Shown piece by piece: positions 7,297 through 15,645 of a stretch of 18,428 nt of DNA; position 1 is the stretch's first letter; each line of letters begins with the position of its first letter. The stretch lies in contig JAKITE010000050.1 of the NCBI GenBank assembly GCA_021648225.1, positions 1 to 18,428 of the forward strand, read 5' to 3'. Under the pieces are notes generated by a model. That model did not search any database and had not been told where the DNA came from. It saw only the letters and a program-made list of their open reading frames with translations. Origin of the DNA: Paracoccaceae bacterium. Lineage in GTDB: Bacteria; Pseudomonadota; Alphaproteobacteria; Rhodobacterales; Rhodobacteraceae. A program made the position numbers and the translations under genes.

Positions 7297-7977
7297 TTAC
7301 GCCACCCAGCGGCGCAAGATACGCTCAAACGCGCTGGCAAAGAAATTCAGCAGATCAACGCCTTGGTCATGGCCAAACCGGTCCACGTCCTCGGACCCGA
7401 GCGCCAGCATGGCCGGTAAATGTTTCTGACCCAGATTAAGGCGCAACAATGCCTCGGAACTTACGCGGTTGGCGGATGCAGTAAACACGGTTGATTTATC
7501 GGTCCGGCAGGGCCGCAAGGTGATTTTTCGCATGGCAATGTCCTGTTCCCCAACCAGATAGGAACGCACCGCACCCGGCTCCAGCGGTGTGATCACCCCG
7601 TGGGGCAGGGAGCTGTCATCCGAAACGCTCTCGATACAAAGCCGCACCACATCAACCGACAGAATATGGGCAATATCGTTTTGCACAGCATCCAGAAAAT
7701 CCGGAAATGTGTTTGGCTCCAACACCGCCAGCACTGCGCGCTGTATCTGGTTGGTGCCCGACATATTGTCATAAGCAGCAGCGATAACATTGCGATGGGT
7801 GTCTTCCAGCTTATCAAGGCGTTTTTCCAGCCGCTCGACAAAAACCCCGCGCAGGTCCACAACTTTTTCACCGTTATTGCCATCATGGGCGTGCAGCAGG
7901 GCGCGCATTACATCCGGGTCTTCCAGCACGGCGGCGGGGTCATTCAATATGGCGGTTTTCAGGTCATCGTCGCTCAT
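7297..7977 (-). CDS. DUF484 family protein
   Basis: The 226-residue protein matches DUF484: a helical N-terminus (LKTAILNDPAAVLEDPDVMRAL) followed by VVDLRGVFVERLEKRLDKLE, the most recognisable family segment, then a GAF-like domain (about residues 85-225). Its biochemical role is unknown. Genes of this family sit next to xerC in many proteobacteria, and that link is kept here. It starts 9 bases after the tal stop and ends 29 bases before xerC, so the three form one - strand transcript. The ribosome site is weak, which fits translation coupled to the upstream gene. Confidence 0.9.
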   Translation of the reverse strand: MSDDDLKTAILNDPAAVLEDPDVMRALLHAHDGNNGEKVVDLRGVFVERLEKRLDKLEDTHRNVIAAAYDNMSGTNQIQRAVLAVLEPNTFPDFLDAVQNDIAHILSVDVVRLCIESVSDDSSLPHGVITPLEPGAVRSYLVGEQDIAMRKITLRPCRTDKSTVFTASANRVSSEALLRLNLGQKHLPAMLALGSEDVDRFGHDQGVDLLNFFASAFERILRRWVA

Positions 7978-7986
7978 GGTTTTGGC

Positions 7987-8640
7987 CTATATGATTTTCT
8001 GGCCGGTTTTGGCCCAGTCGGCCATAAACGCGGCAAGACCGTTTTCGGTCAGCGGATGATCGGCCAGTTTTTTCAAAACATTGGGCGGCGCGGTGATCAC
8101 ATCAGCGCCAATCAGGGCTGATTGTGTGACATGGTTAACTGTGCGAATGGACGCCACCAGAATTTCGGTTTGAAAATTAAAATTGTCATAAATTGTGCGA
8201 ATTTCGCTGATTAAATCCATGCCATCGACATTGATATCATCCAGCCGCCCTACAAAAGGCGAAATAAACGTGGCACCGGCTTTGGCAGCCAGCAAGGCTT
8301 GGTTGGCTGAAAAACACAGGGTGACATTGACCATTTTACCCTCGTCGGTCAGGGTTTTGCAGGTTTTCAAACCGGCCCATGTCAACGGCACTTTGACCGC
8401 GATATTTTCAGCAATTTCAGCCAGCTTGCGGCCCTCTGCGATCATTTCATCCGCCTCGGTGGCAACCACTTCGGCGCTAACGGGGCCTTTGACCATGGCG
8501 CAGATTTCGCGGGTAACTTCCAGAATATCGCGACCTGATTTCAGGATCAATGACGGGTTGGTTGTCACCCCGTCCACCATTCCGGTCTCAATCAGTTCGG
8601 CAATCGCATCTATATCGGCTGTATCAACAAAGAATTTCAT
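7987..8640 (-). CDS. tal: Transaldolase (small, FSA/TalC-type)
   Basis: The 217-residue TIM-barrel enzyme belongs to the short transaldolase family that includes fructose-6-phosphate aldolase. It starts MKFFVDTAD, has the TTNPSL motif (26-31) and the Schiff-base Lys83 (NIAVKVPLT). Two positions separate the activities. E. coli FSA has Gln59 and Tyr131; here the aligned residues are Glu57 (SAEVVAT) and Phe129 (SPFVGRLD), as in true transaldolases. I therefore call it a transaldolase moving a dihydroxyacetone unit between sugar phosphates in the non-oxidative pentose phosphate pathway, although automatic annotation may say fsa. It is the first gene of the operon with DUF484 and xerC and is divergent from priA. 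The ribosome site is weak (GGGA 5 bases or so before the ATG). Confidence 0.9.
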   Translation of the reverse strand: MKFFVDTADIDAIAELIETGMVDGVTTNPSLILKSGRDILEVTREICAMVKGPVSAEVVATEADEMIAEGRKLAEIAENIAVKVPLTWAGLKTCKTLTDEGKMVNVTLCFSANQALLAAKAGATFISPFVGRLDDINVDGMDLISEIRTIYDNFNFQTEILVASIRTVNHVTQSALIGADVITAPPNVLKKLADHPLTENGLAAFMADWAKTGQKII

Positions 8641-8718
8641 CTGGGGTCCCGTTTTTGATATTTACCCTTGCTGGGCGCGGCTATGGTATCGCATACAAAA
8701 CCAAGAGGAAACACAAAC
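8641..8718. promoter_or_regulatory. Divergent tal/priA promoter region and priA ribosome site
   Basis: These 78 bases separate two divergent starts and must hold both promoters. A clear ribosome site AGAGGAA (8704-8710) lies 8 bases before the TTG at 8719 and decides the priA start. A small inverted repeat GTATcgcATAC (8685-8695) is present. No -35/-10 pair stands out. Confidence 0.55.
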
Positions 8719-10914
8719 TTGACCACGAACAGCTTCTTTTCAGCGGGCACCGCCGTGGCGGTTCTGACAACCGAACCCATGGGCCGGTTGCTGGATTATC
8801 GCGCGCCTGAATCCGGCGTTGATCTGGGCGCGTTTGTCAAGGTGCCGCTGGGGCCAAGACAAGTGCTGGCGGTGGTCTGGGGCAAAGGGCAGGGCGGGTT
8901 TGATCCTGCCAAAATGCGCGCCATCACTGCGGTGCTGGATGTGCCCCCCATGCGTGAAGAAATGGTCGAATTCATCACCCGCGCCGCCGATTATACGGTT
9001 ACGCCGCTGGCCATGATGCTGCGCCTTGCCACCCGCGCGCCGCGCCTGCTGGACCCGCCAAGCGCGCGAAAGGTGCTGCGTTTAAGCGATATTCGCCCCG
9101 AACGCCTGACCGATGCGCGCAAAAAGGTGATCGGATTTCTGGAGGATCACGGCGATATGCGCTTTGGCCCGCATGAATTGGCAACATTTGCAGGGGTGTC
9201 GGTTGGCGTGGTTAACGGCCTTGAAAAACAAGGGGTGCTGCTGCGTCAAGACGCGCCGCGCGATCTGCCTTATCCAAAGCTTGACCCGGAATTTCCCGGT
9301 AAAACCCTGTCGGAAACCCAGAAAATCGCCGCAAAACAATTGCGCCAGTCGGTGGCGGCAAAGAAATATTCCACAAGCCTTTTGAAAGGCGTCACCGGTT
9401 CGGGCAAAACCGAGGTATATCTGGAGGCCGTGGCCGAGGTTCTGGCCCAAAATCGCCAAGGTTTGGTGTTATTGCCTGAAATAGCCCTGACGGTTGATTT
9501 CCTTGACCGGCTGGAGGTCCGTTTTGGCCAACGCCCGGCTGAGTGGCATTCCGGCGCCAGTCAGGTGGAGCGCCGCCGCTGCTGGAAAGCCGTGGCCACC
9601 GGTAATGCCCAACTGGTGGTCGGCGCGCGCTCGGCCCTGTTTTTACCGTTCCGCGATTTGGGGCTGATTGTCGTCGATGAAGAACATGACGGATCCTATA
9701 AACAATCCGAGGGGGTGCATTATCATGCCCGCGATATGGCAGTGCTGCGCGCATCTATCAGCGATGCGGCGGTGGTGCTGGCATCCGCCACGCCCAGCCT
9801 TGAAAGCTGGGCCAATGCCGATGCCGGAAAATACACCCGCATTGATCTGCCCGAACGCTTTGGCACTGCCGAACTGCCCGATATGGCGGCGATCGATATG
9901 CGGGCTGAATCCCTGCAAACCAATCGATGGATATCGCCCAGCTTGCTGGCTGAAATGCAGCAAACCCTTGAAAAAGGCGAACAATCTTTGCTGTTTATCA
10001 ACCGCCGTGGCTATGCACCGCTAACCCTGTGTCGGGCTTGCGGTGAACAGATCGGCTGTGATCATTGTGATGCGCGCATGGTTGAACACCGGTTTCAAAA
10101 CCGCCTGATGTGCCATCAATGCGGGGCCACAAAACCCATGCCCGAAGCCTGCCCAAGCTGTGAGGTGGTTGGCAAACTGGCCGTCATCGGCCCCGGTGTG
10201 GAACGTCTGGCCGAAGAAGTCATCGCATTGTTCCCCGATGCACGGGTTGCAATTCTGTCCTCCGATCTGGCGGATTCAGCGCGCGGATTAAAGGAAATGA
10301 TCGACAATATTGCCGCTGGGGGGGCTGATATTGTGATTGGCACGCAACTAGTCGCCAAGGGCCATAACTTTCCGCACCTGACGCTTGTGGGGGTGATCGA
10401 CGCAGATCTGGGCCTGCAAGGCGGCGATTTACGCGCCGCTGAAAAAAGCTTTCAGTTGATCCGGCAGGTGGCAGGGCGTGCGGGGCGGGCTGATAAACCC
10501 GGTCGGGCATTGTTGCAAACCCACCAGCCCGACCATCCGGTTATTCAGGCGATTCTGTCGGGGGACGAAGAGGAATTCTGGCAGACCGAGGCCGAAGCCC
10601 GCCGCCGCGCAGGGGCACCGCCTTATGGGCGTATGGCGGGTGTCATATTGTCTGGACCCGACGAGGGCGCAGTGTTTGCAGTAGCACGCGAACTGGCGCG
10701 AAACTGGCAAGCGCTGGATGCAATAAACGCCCGGCTTTTTGGCCCCGCAGCCGCGCCTGTGGCCCGTATTCGCGGGCGATATCGCGTGCGATTATTGGTC
10801 AAAGCCCCCAAAGCTGCGAGGCTGCAAGATGCATTGCGGGCATGGGTCGCGCCAATGAAGCTGCCTTATAATATCCGTATCCAGCTGGATATTGACCCGC
10901 AAAGTTTCTTTTAA
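8719..10914 (+). CDS. priA: Primosomal protein N' (replication restart helicase PriA)
   Basis: PriA recognises stalled replication forks and loads the replicative helicase. From the chosen TTG start it is 731 residues, the usual family length. The frame also has earlier starts at 8668 (TTG) and 8683 (ATG), but only the TTG at 8719 has a strong ribosome site (AGAGGAA, 8-base gap), and its protein begins TTNSFFSAGTAVAVL as in relatives. The N-terminal DNA-binding domain is followed by the helicase core with Walker A GVTGSGKTE (224-232) and Walker B DEEH (320-323). The zinc-binding insert has all eight cysteines: C438, C441, C447, C450, C465, C468, C478 and C481. The second helicase domain has the LIRQVAGRAGRADKPGRAL motif. 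It stands alone, convergent with the next gene 30 bases on. Confidence 0.96.
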   Translation: MTTNSFFSAGTAVAVLTTEPMGRLLDYRAPESGVDLGAFVKVPLGPRQVLAVVWGKGQGGFDPAKMRAITAVLDVPPMREEMVEFITRAADYTVTPLAMMLRLATRAPRLLDPPSARKVLRLSDIRPERLTDARKKVIGFLEDHGDMRFGPHELATFAGVSVGVVNGLEKQGVLLRQDAPRDLPYPKLDPEFPGKTLSETQKIAAKQLRQSVAAKKYSTSLLKGVTGSGKTEVYLEAVAEVLAQNRQGLVLLPEIALTVDFLDRLEVRFGQRPAEWHSGASQVERRRCWKAVATGNAQLVVGARSALFLPFRDLGLIVVDEEHDGSYKQSEGVHYHARDMAVLRASISDAAVVLASATPSLESWANADAGKYTRIDLPERFGTAELPDMAAIDMRAESLQTNRWISPSLLAEMQQTLEKGEQSLLFINRRGYAPLTLCRACGEQIGCDHCDARMVEHRFQNRLMCHQCGATKPMPEACPSCEVVGKLAVIGPGVERLAEEVIALFPDARVAILSSDLADSARGLKEMIDNIAAGGADIVIGTQLVAKGHNFPHLTLVGVIDADLGLQGGDLRAAEKSFQLIRQVAGRAGRADKPGRALLQTHQPDHPVIQAILSGDEEEFWQTEAEARRRAGAPPYGRMAGVILSGPDEGAVFAVARELARNWQALDAINARLFGPAAAPVARIRGRYRVRLLVKAPKAARLQDALRAWVAPMKLPYNIRIQLDIDPQSFF

Positions 10915-10943
10915 CCGGTTGCCGCTAAGACAAGCCCCTAGGT

Positions 10944-12038
10944 TTACCAGCCATCATGACGCAGCCAGATATTGCCATCGGTTAGATGATACTCCCCATA
11001 GCCACCAGCGGCGGTCAGGCAGGCATGGTTTGGCAATACACAGACCACGCTGCCAATCGGGAGCTGATCAAACATCGACGGGTCATCAACTTTGATGCTG
11101 CCATGTTCCTGATGCACAACATCCACCGCCAACCCTGTTGGTTTCAGCGTTTCGGCATCACAGACCCAGCCAAACCCTGCATGTGGTAGAAATTTATTGG
11201 CGCCAATATCCTTGGACAAAGCCAGCGCGCCTGCATCTATGGTCATGACCCCTGCGGCGCGGTTATGGCCGATTACCGCGGCCAGCACGCTTAGGGCGAT
11301 GTCGTCTAACTGGCAAATATTGCGCCCGAACTGGGCCAGATCATTCAACAGATATATCCCTGCCCGAACTTCGGTAATGCCGCTGAAATCCTCGCTATGT
11401 AGCACTGTCGGCGTAGAGCCAGCCGACACCACCTCAACAGCAATGCCTTGCCCGCGCAGCCGGTCAGCCGCGCTAACCGCTGCACCAAATTCTGATTGTG
11501 CTATTTCCTTAACGCCGGATATTTGATCGGTAGTATAGGAGTGGCCGGCATGGCTCATAATTCCGCGAAATTGCTTTCCTAAAATTCGGGCGATTTCCGG
11601 CAATGCAGGATCATCGGCTGATAAGCCACCCCTGCTTTCGCCACAGTCGATTTCAATCAAAACCGGATTGTCCAGATCGCTGCTGGCTATAGCGTTTGCC
11701 ATTTCAATTGAATCGAGCGTTAACACCAGTGTTTTTCCGGTTTTCCGGGTTAGGGCGGCAACGCGGCCAAATTTGTTTGGCGTAATTCCGACTGCATAAA
11801 GAATATCGTCAAATCCGGCATTGGCAAAAACTTCGGCCTCAGCCAGCGTTGAAACAGTAAGGCCGTTCATCCGCCCTGCCGTTGCGATCTTGGCGATTTC
11901 AACGCATTTTGGCGTTTTCATGTGGGGGCGCAGTAAAACACCCTTGTTCTGGCAGTGCTGCAACATCCGGTTGGCATTTGCTTTTACGCGGCCCACATCC
12001 AGAACAAGCGCTGGCGTATTCATTTTAGAAAAATCCAT
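10944..12038 (-). CDS. D-serine dehydratase / D-threonine aldolase-like PLP enzyme
   Basis: The 364-residue protein is a fold-type III (alanine-racemase-like) PLP enzyme. TPALVLDV opens the barrel, the PLP lysine is Lys41 in RPHMKT, and the C-terminal beta domain has the zinc pair His338 and Cys340 in PNHAC, as in eukaryotic-type D-serine dehydratase (DSD1) and D-threonine aldolase. It should dehydrate or cleave a D-3-hydroxy amino acid; which one cannot be read from sequence. An upstream ATG at 12113 exists in frame, but the 25 extra residues do not look like the family. The ATG at 12038 has AAGGAAA 9 bases before it, so it was chosen. A perfect inverted repeat lies in the leader. The gene is on the same strand as rfbA, 130 bases downstream, and seems to have its own promoter. 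Confidence 0.88.
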   Translation of the reverse strand: MDFSKMNTPALVLDVGRVKANANRMLQHCQNKGVLLRPHMKTPKCVEIAKIATAGRMNGLTVSTLAEAEVFANAGFDDILYAVGITPNKFGRVAALTRKTGKTLVLTLDSIEMANAIASSDLDNPVLIEIDCGESRGGLSADDPALPEIARILGKQFRGIMSHAGHSYTTDQISGVKEIAQSEFGAAVSAADRLRGQGIAVEVVSAGSTPTVLHSEDFSGITEVRAGIYLLNDLAQFGRNICQLDDIALSVLAAVIGHNRAAGVMTIDAGALALSKDIGANKFLPHAGFGWVCDAETLKPTGLAVDVVHQEHGSIKVDDPSMFDQLPIGSVVCVLPNHACLTAAGGYGEYHLTDGNIWLRHDGW

Positions 12039-12066
12039 ATCAAGCCGTTTCCTTATAAAACCCAAC

Positions 12067-12085
12067 CTAAAACAACGGGTTTTAG
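12067..12085. promoter_or_regulatory. Perfect inverted repeat in the leader of the PLP-enzyme gene
   Basis: CTAAAAC (12067-12073), 5 bases, GTTTTAG (12079-12085): an exact 7-bp dyad ending 29 bases before the start codon at 12038. Its place just ahead of the ribosome site suggests an operator or an RNA hairpin. A TTGACG that could be a -35 box lies further upstream (about 12108-12113 on the - strand), but no matching -10 was found. Confidence 0.4.
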
Positions 12086-12168
12086 CGCAACTCTGCTGCA
12101 AAGAAAACGTCAAACTTTTTTGGAAAATGCGTTGATAAACTGGGCGCCTTGAATAACCGGCTCCGACC

Positions 12169-13038
12169 CTAGGTCAGCAATTGCAACAGGTATTCACCAT
12201 AGCTGTTCTTGGCATATTTTGCGGCAATTTTTGCAACGTCATCTGCCGAAATCCAGCCTTGTTCAAAGGCGATTTCCTCGGGGCAGCCGACCTGAAGCCC
12301 CTGACGGTTTTGCAAGGTTCGCACAAAATTTCCGGCATCCAGCAGATTGCCATGGGTGCCGGTATCAAGCCATGCATAGCCTCGGCCAAGCCGTTGCACG
12401 GTTAACGAATCTTCTGCCAGATACTGTTCCAAAAGGCAGGTGATCTCCAGTTCGCCGCGCGGCGATGGCTGGATGGTTTTTGCTTTCCCAGATGCCGTTT
12501 CATCAAGAAAATACAATCCGGTCACCGCGTAATTCGATGCAGGTTTGGCCGGTTTTTCGATGATCGAATTGGCCTTGCCATCCGCATCAAATCCCACCAC
12601 GCCATAGCTTTGCGGGTCGGAAACCTGATAGCCAAACACCGTGCCACCGCAGGTTTGGGCATTGGCCTGTTGCAAAGCCTCGGTTAAGCCGTGGCCAAAA
12701 AATATGTTATCGCCCAGCACCATGGCCGACGGGGCGCCATCCAGAAAATCCTCAGCCAGTAAATAGGCTTGCGCCAGCCCAGCCGGATTTGGCTGGATGA
12801 TATATTCCAGCGACAATCCCCAATCGGAGCCATCCCCCAGCAATCGCTGGAACTGGGCCTGATCATGCGGCGTGGTGATGATGGCAATATCGCGAATGCC
12901 CGCCAGCATCAGCACCGAAAGCGGATAATAAATCATCGGTTTATCATAGATCGGTAGCAATTGTTTGGAGATACCCATGGTCACCGGATACAGTCGCGAC
13001 CCCGTGCCGCCTGCCAGAATAATGCCTTTGCGTTTCAT
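12169..13038 (-). CDS. rfbA: Glucose-1-phosphate thymidylyltransferase
   Basis: The 289-residue enzyme makes dTDP-glucose from dTTP and glucose-1-phosphate, the first step to dTDP-L-rhamnose. The nucleotide-binding loop GGTGSRLYPVT starts at residue 10, with catalytic Arg15 and Lys25 (SKQLLP). MVLGDNIFFG carries the metal-binding Asp, and the IIEKPAKPASNYAVTGLYF region is typical of RmlA. The frame runs on upstream to 13131, but the ATG at 13038 gives the family N-terminus MKRKGIILAGG and overlaps the rfbD stop by ATGA. It is the last gene of the rfbCBDA operon. No strong terminator was seen after it, so read-through into the PLP-enzyme gene is possible. Confidence 0.96.
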   Translation of the reverse strand: MKRKGIILAGGTGSRLYPVTMGISKQLLPIYDKPMIYYPLSVLMLAGIRDIAIITTPHDQAQFQRLLGDGSDWGLSLEYIIQPNPAGLAQAYLLAEDFLDGAPSAMVLGDNIFFGHGLTEALQQANAQTCGGTVFGYQVSDPQSYGVVGFDADGKANSIIEKPAKPASNYAVTGLYFLDETASGKAKTIQPSPRGELEITCLLEQYLAEDSLTVQRLGRGYAWLDTGTHGNLLDAGNFVRTLQNRQGLQVGCPEEIAFEQGWISADDVAKIAAKYAKNSYGEYLLQLLT

Positions 13039-13886
13039 GATATTGCCTCTGTTTTTGCCAAAACCTGTTCTAATGCCAGCCGCCAATCGGGCTGTTTGAT
13101 GCCAAATGCCTGTTCCAGACTGGCGCAGCATAGCCGCGAATTTAGCGGGCGTTTTGCGGGCGTTGGATATTGTGCGGTGGGGATGCCTTGGGTTTCTATC
13201 GGCAATCCTGCTTGGTTAAAAATGCTTTGGGCAAATTCCAGCCAGCTAAGTGATGGTGCGCCGCTAAAATGGTAAACGCCGCTTTTATCGGGGTTGGTTA
13301 AAAGGGCTTTGGCCATAGTAACCAGTGCAGCGGCAATATCTGAGGCAGCGGTCGGGCCGCCAAATTGGTCATTGACGATTTTTAGCTCTGAATGCTGTTG
13401 CGCCAATCGCAGCATGGTTTTGACAAAATTATTGCCGGTGGCGGAAAACACCCATGAGGTGCGCAAGATTGCATAGGTGCCACCGGCGTTTGTCACGCCG
13501 ACCTCTCCGGCATATTTACTGCGGCCATAGGCGTTTTGCGGCGCGGCAGCATCATCAGGCTGCCAAGGTTTTTCGCCCGACCCGTCAAACACATAATCGG
13601 ATGAAATATGCAAAAACGGCAAGCCCCGAACAGCGCAGGCCTGTGCCATGGCAGCGGGCGCGGCGGCGTTGATTTGCATGGCCAGCGGCTCTTGCGTCTC
13701 GGCCAGATCAACAGCGGTAAACGCGGCGGCGTTGATCACCGCATCAGCGTTGGTTTGCGAAATAATCGCAGCGCAAGCATCAGGGTTGGTCAGGTCTGCG
13801 GCATCACGGCCCAGCAGCGTCACGTCAGGATATTGCCCCAGCGCAGTTGCGACCTGACCGGTTTTGCCAAATACCAGTAGCTTCAT
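13035..13886 (-). CDS. rfbD: dTDP-4-dehydrorhamnose reductase
   Basis: The 283-residue NADPH-dependent reductase catalyses the last step to dTDP-L-rhamnose. It is an extended SDR with GKTGQV (residues 7-12) as the dinucleotide loop, the SSDYVFDG segment (95-102) and the catalytic Tyr120-xxx-Lys124 (YGRSK). The frame extends to 13943 but the ATG at 13886 gives the family start MKLLVFGKTGQ and overlaps the rfbB stop by ATGA. The other end overlaps rfbA by ATGA. Confidence 0.95.
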   Translation of the reverse strand: MKLLVFGKTGQVATALGQYPDVTLLGRDAADLTNPDACAAIISQTNADAVINAAAFTAVDLAETQEPLAMQINAAAPAAMAQACAVRGLPFLHISSDYVFDGSGEKPWQPDDAAAPQNAYGRSKYAGEVGVTNAGGTYAILRTSWVFSATGNNFVKTMLRLAQQHSELKIVNDQFGGPTAASDIAAALVTMAKALLTNPDKSGVYHFSGAPSLSWLEFAQSIFNQAGLPIETQGIPTAQYPTPAKRPLNSRLCCASLEQAFGIKQPDWRLALEQVLAKTEAIS

Positions 13887-14923
13887 TTGCTGGCCCCCAA
13901 ACGCTGGCCAACGCCGTTTCGGCCCAGCAAAGCCTGCCACCAATCGGGGTTGTCCAGATACCAGTTGACGGTTTTTTCCAGCCCTTGTTGCAAGGTAACC
14001 GAAGGCCGCCAGCCGAGTTCTTGCGCGATGCGGCTTGGGTCAATCGCATAGCGTTGATCATGGCCGGGGCGGTCTGTAACAAATGTGATCAGCCGTTCAT
14101 GCGGTGCGTTTTCAGGGCGTTTTTGATCCATAATAGCGCAAATGGTTTTGACCAGATCAAGGTTGCTCATCTCGTTTTCACCACCGATATTATAGGTCCG
14201 GCCAGTTTTTCCTTTGGCCAGAACATGCAGCAAGGCATCGGCGTGATCCTCCACATACAGCCAGTCGCGGATGTTGGAACCATCCCCGTAAACCGGAATC
14301 TCCTGCCCTGCTAAGGCCCGCAAAATCACCACCGGAATCAGTTTTTCGGGGAAATGATACGGCCCGTAATTGTTGGAGCAATTGGTGATTATTACCGGCA
14401 AGCCATAGGTTTCGTGCCAAGCGCGCACCAGATGATCGGACGCGGCTTTGGATGCAGCATAAGGTGAATTGGGCGCATAGGGGCTGGTTTCGGTAAACAG
14501 GCCTGTTGGGCCGAGGCTGCCATATACTTCGTCGGTGGAAATATGGTGAAAGCGGAAATTGTCAGGATTTTCAAGGCTTTGCCAATGATCTCGCGCGGCC
14601 TCCAGCAGGGTAAACGTGCCGGTAATATTGGTGTCGATAAACGCTGCCGGCCCGTCGATGGAGCGGTCAACATGGGATTCTGCCGCCAGATGCATCACCG
14701 CATCGGGCTGGTGTTTCTGGAATATTTCCGCCAGTTGTTTCGGGTTGCGAATATCGGCCTGTTCAAAAACATAGCCTTCATTTCCAGCAACCATAGCCAC
14801 ATTTTGCACACAAGCCGCATAGGTGAGCGCATCAAGATTAACAACCTGATGCCCCGTCGCAATGGCCTGGCGCACCACGGCAGAGCCGATAAACCCCATA
14901 CCGCCGGTGATCAGAATTTTCAT
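13883..14923 (-). CDS. rfbB: dTDP-glucose 4,6-dehydratase
   Basis: The 346-residue extended SDR converts dTDP-glucose to dTDP-4-keto-6-deoxyglucose with bound NAD. Seen: GGMGFIG (7-13) dinucleotide loop, LAAESHVDRSI (79-89), the catalytic triad Thr130-Asp131-Glu132 in STDEVYG, and Tyr155-xxx-Lys159. The NNYGPYHFPEKLIP segment and VYGDGSNIRDWLYVEDH are RmlB hallmarks. Both ends overlap neighbours by ATGA, so it is translated with rfbC upstream and rfbD downstream. Confidence 0.97.
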   Translation of the reverse strand: MKILITGGMGFIGSAVVRQAIATGHQVVNLDALTYAACVQNVAMVAGNEGYVFEQADIRNPKQLAEIFQKHQPDAVMHLAAESHVDRSIDGPAAFIDTNITGTFTLLEAARDHWQSLENPDNFRFHHISTDEVYGSLGPTGLFTETSPYAPNSPYAASKAASDHLVRAWHETYGLPVIITNCSNNYGPYHFPEKLIPVVILRALAGQEIPVYGDGSNIRDWLYVEDHADALLHVLAKGKTGRTYNIGGENEMSNLDLVKTICAIMDQKRPENAPHERLITFVTDRPGHDQRYAIDPSRIAQELGWRPSVTLQQGLEKTVNWYLDNPDWWQALLGRNGVGQRLGASK

Positions 14924-15480
14924 GGGGCCTCCGCATAGACAAAAGGTGATTTTACGTCGCGCAGAAATGGCGCGGCTGCGTCTTTGTCCGACAAGACCGC
15001 ATCATTGGTTAATTGCCAGTCTATGGCAATATCGGGGTCATCAAACCGGATGGCACCGTCACATTCCGGCGCATAATAGGCCGAGCATTTATACAAAACC
15101 TCGGTATCGGGTTCGCGGGTGACAAAGCCGTGCAAAAACCCTTTGGGGATAAAAAGCTGTTTGCCGTTTTTGGCCGACAATTCTTCACCCATCCACATAC
15201 CGAAGGTCGGCGAGCCAAGCCGGAAATCAACCGCGACATCCAGAATAGAACCCCGCACCACCCGCACCAGTTTGTCTTGCGCAAAAGGCGGGGCTTGATA
15301 ATGCAAACCGCGAATGGTGCCGACCTCAACCGAAAGCGAATGGTTGTCTTGCACAAAATCAACCGCGCCGATCTGATCTTCAAATCGCTGGCGGTTCCAA
15401 GTTTCGCTAAAAAAACCGCGCGCATCGCTGAAACGGGCAGGGCACAGGATTTTTACGTCGCCAAGCGGTGCAAATGCCAT
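14920..15480 (-). CDS. rfbC: dTDP-4-dehydrorhamnose 3,5-epimerase
   Basis: The 186-residue cupin epimerises carbons 3 and 5 of the keto sugar. The catalytic His60 is in IRGLHYQ, Lys70 follows in QDKLVRV, and Tyr130 in EVLYKCS. The family motif FIPKGFLHGFV is present at 110-120. It is the first gene of the operon: AAGGAA lies 5 bases before the ATG, and a candidate -10 box (TATTAT on the - strand, 15522-15517) lies about 37 bases upstream. The stop overlaps rfbB by ATGA. The order rfbC-B-D-A with all genes coupled should give balanced amounts of the four enzymes. Confidence 0.96.
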   Translation of the reverse strand: MAFAPLGDVKILCPARFSDARGFFSETWNRQRFEDQIGAVDFVQDNHSLSVEVGTIRGLHYQAPPFAQDKLVRVVRGSILDVAVDFRLGSPTFGMWMGEELSAKNGKQLFIPKGFLHGFVTREPDTEVLYKCSAYYAPECDGAIRFDDPDIAIDWQLTNDAVLSDKDAAAPFLRDVKSPFVYAEAP

Positions 15481-15562
15481 GGGAATTCCTTTTTTGATAC
15501 TTATACCAGCAAAGGCATAATAGTTTTTACTAAAATTTGCGTTGAAATATCGTAGCGGTCAA

Positions 15563-15585
15563 TTGGTTATTATTTTGATAACAAA
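15563..15585. repeat. Inverted repeat in the divergent promoter region
   Basis: GTTAT (15566-15570), 7 bases, ATAAC (15578-15582), extended outward with one mismatch to TTGGTTAT / ATAACAAA. It could be an operator midway between the two operons. AT-rich sequence makes chance dyads more likely. Confidence 0.35.
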
Positions 15586-15625
15586 AGCAACCCGAAACCT
15601 GCTAATAATAGGGTGGCGGTCGAGG

Positions 15626-15645
15626 TAAAGCTTTGTTACGCTTTA
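15626..15645. repeat. Inverted repeat just before the HAD gene
   Basis: TAAAGC (15626-15631), 8 bases, GCTTTA (15640-15645), exact. It ends 10 bases before the ribosome site, so it may form a leader hairpin or bind a regulator. Confidence 0.35.

Noticed and set aside
10915..10943. A terminator between the convergent priA and PLP-enzyme genes.
   Set aside because: Only short palindromes (AACCGGTT, CCTAGG) are present, with no stem plus T run.
12039..12113. Longer start for the PLP-enzyme gene at 12113.
   Set aside because: The added 25 residues do not fit the family, and the internal ATG has a good ribosome site.
13039..13131. Longer rfbA start at 13131.
   Set aside because: The extra 31 residues lie within rfbD and are unlike RmlA; the ATG at 13038 gives the conserved N-terminus and an ATGA overlap.
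13887..13943. Longer rfbD start at 13943.
   Set aside because: The extension lies inside rfbB and precedes the conserved MKLLVFGKTGQ start.
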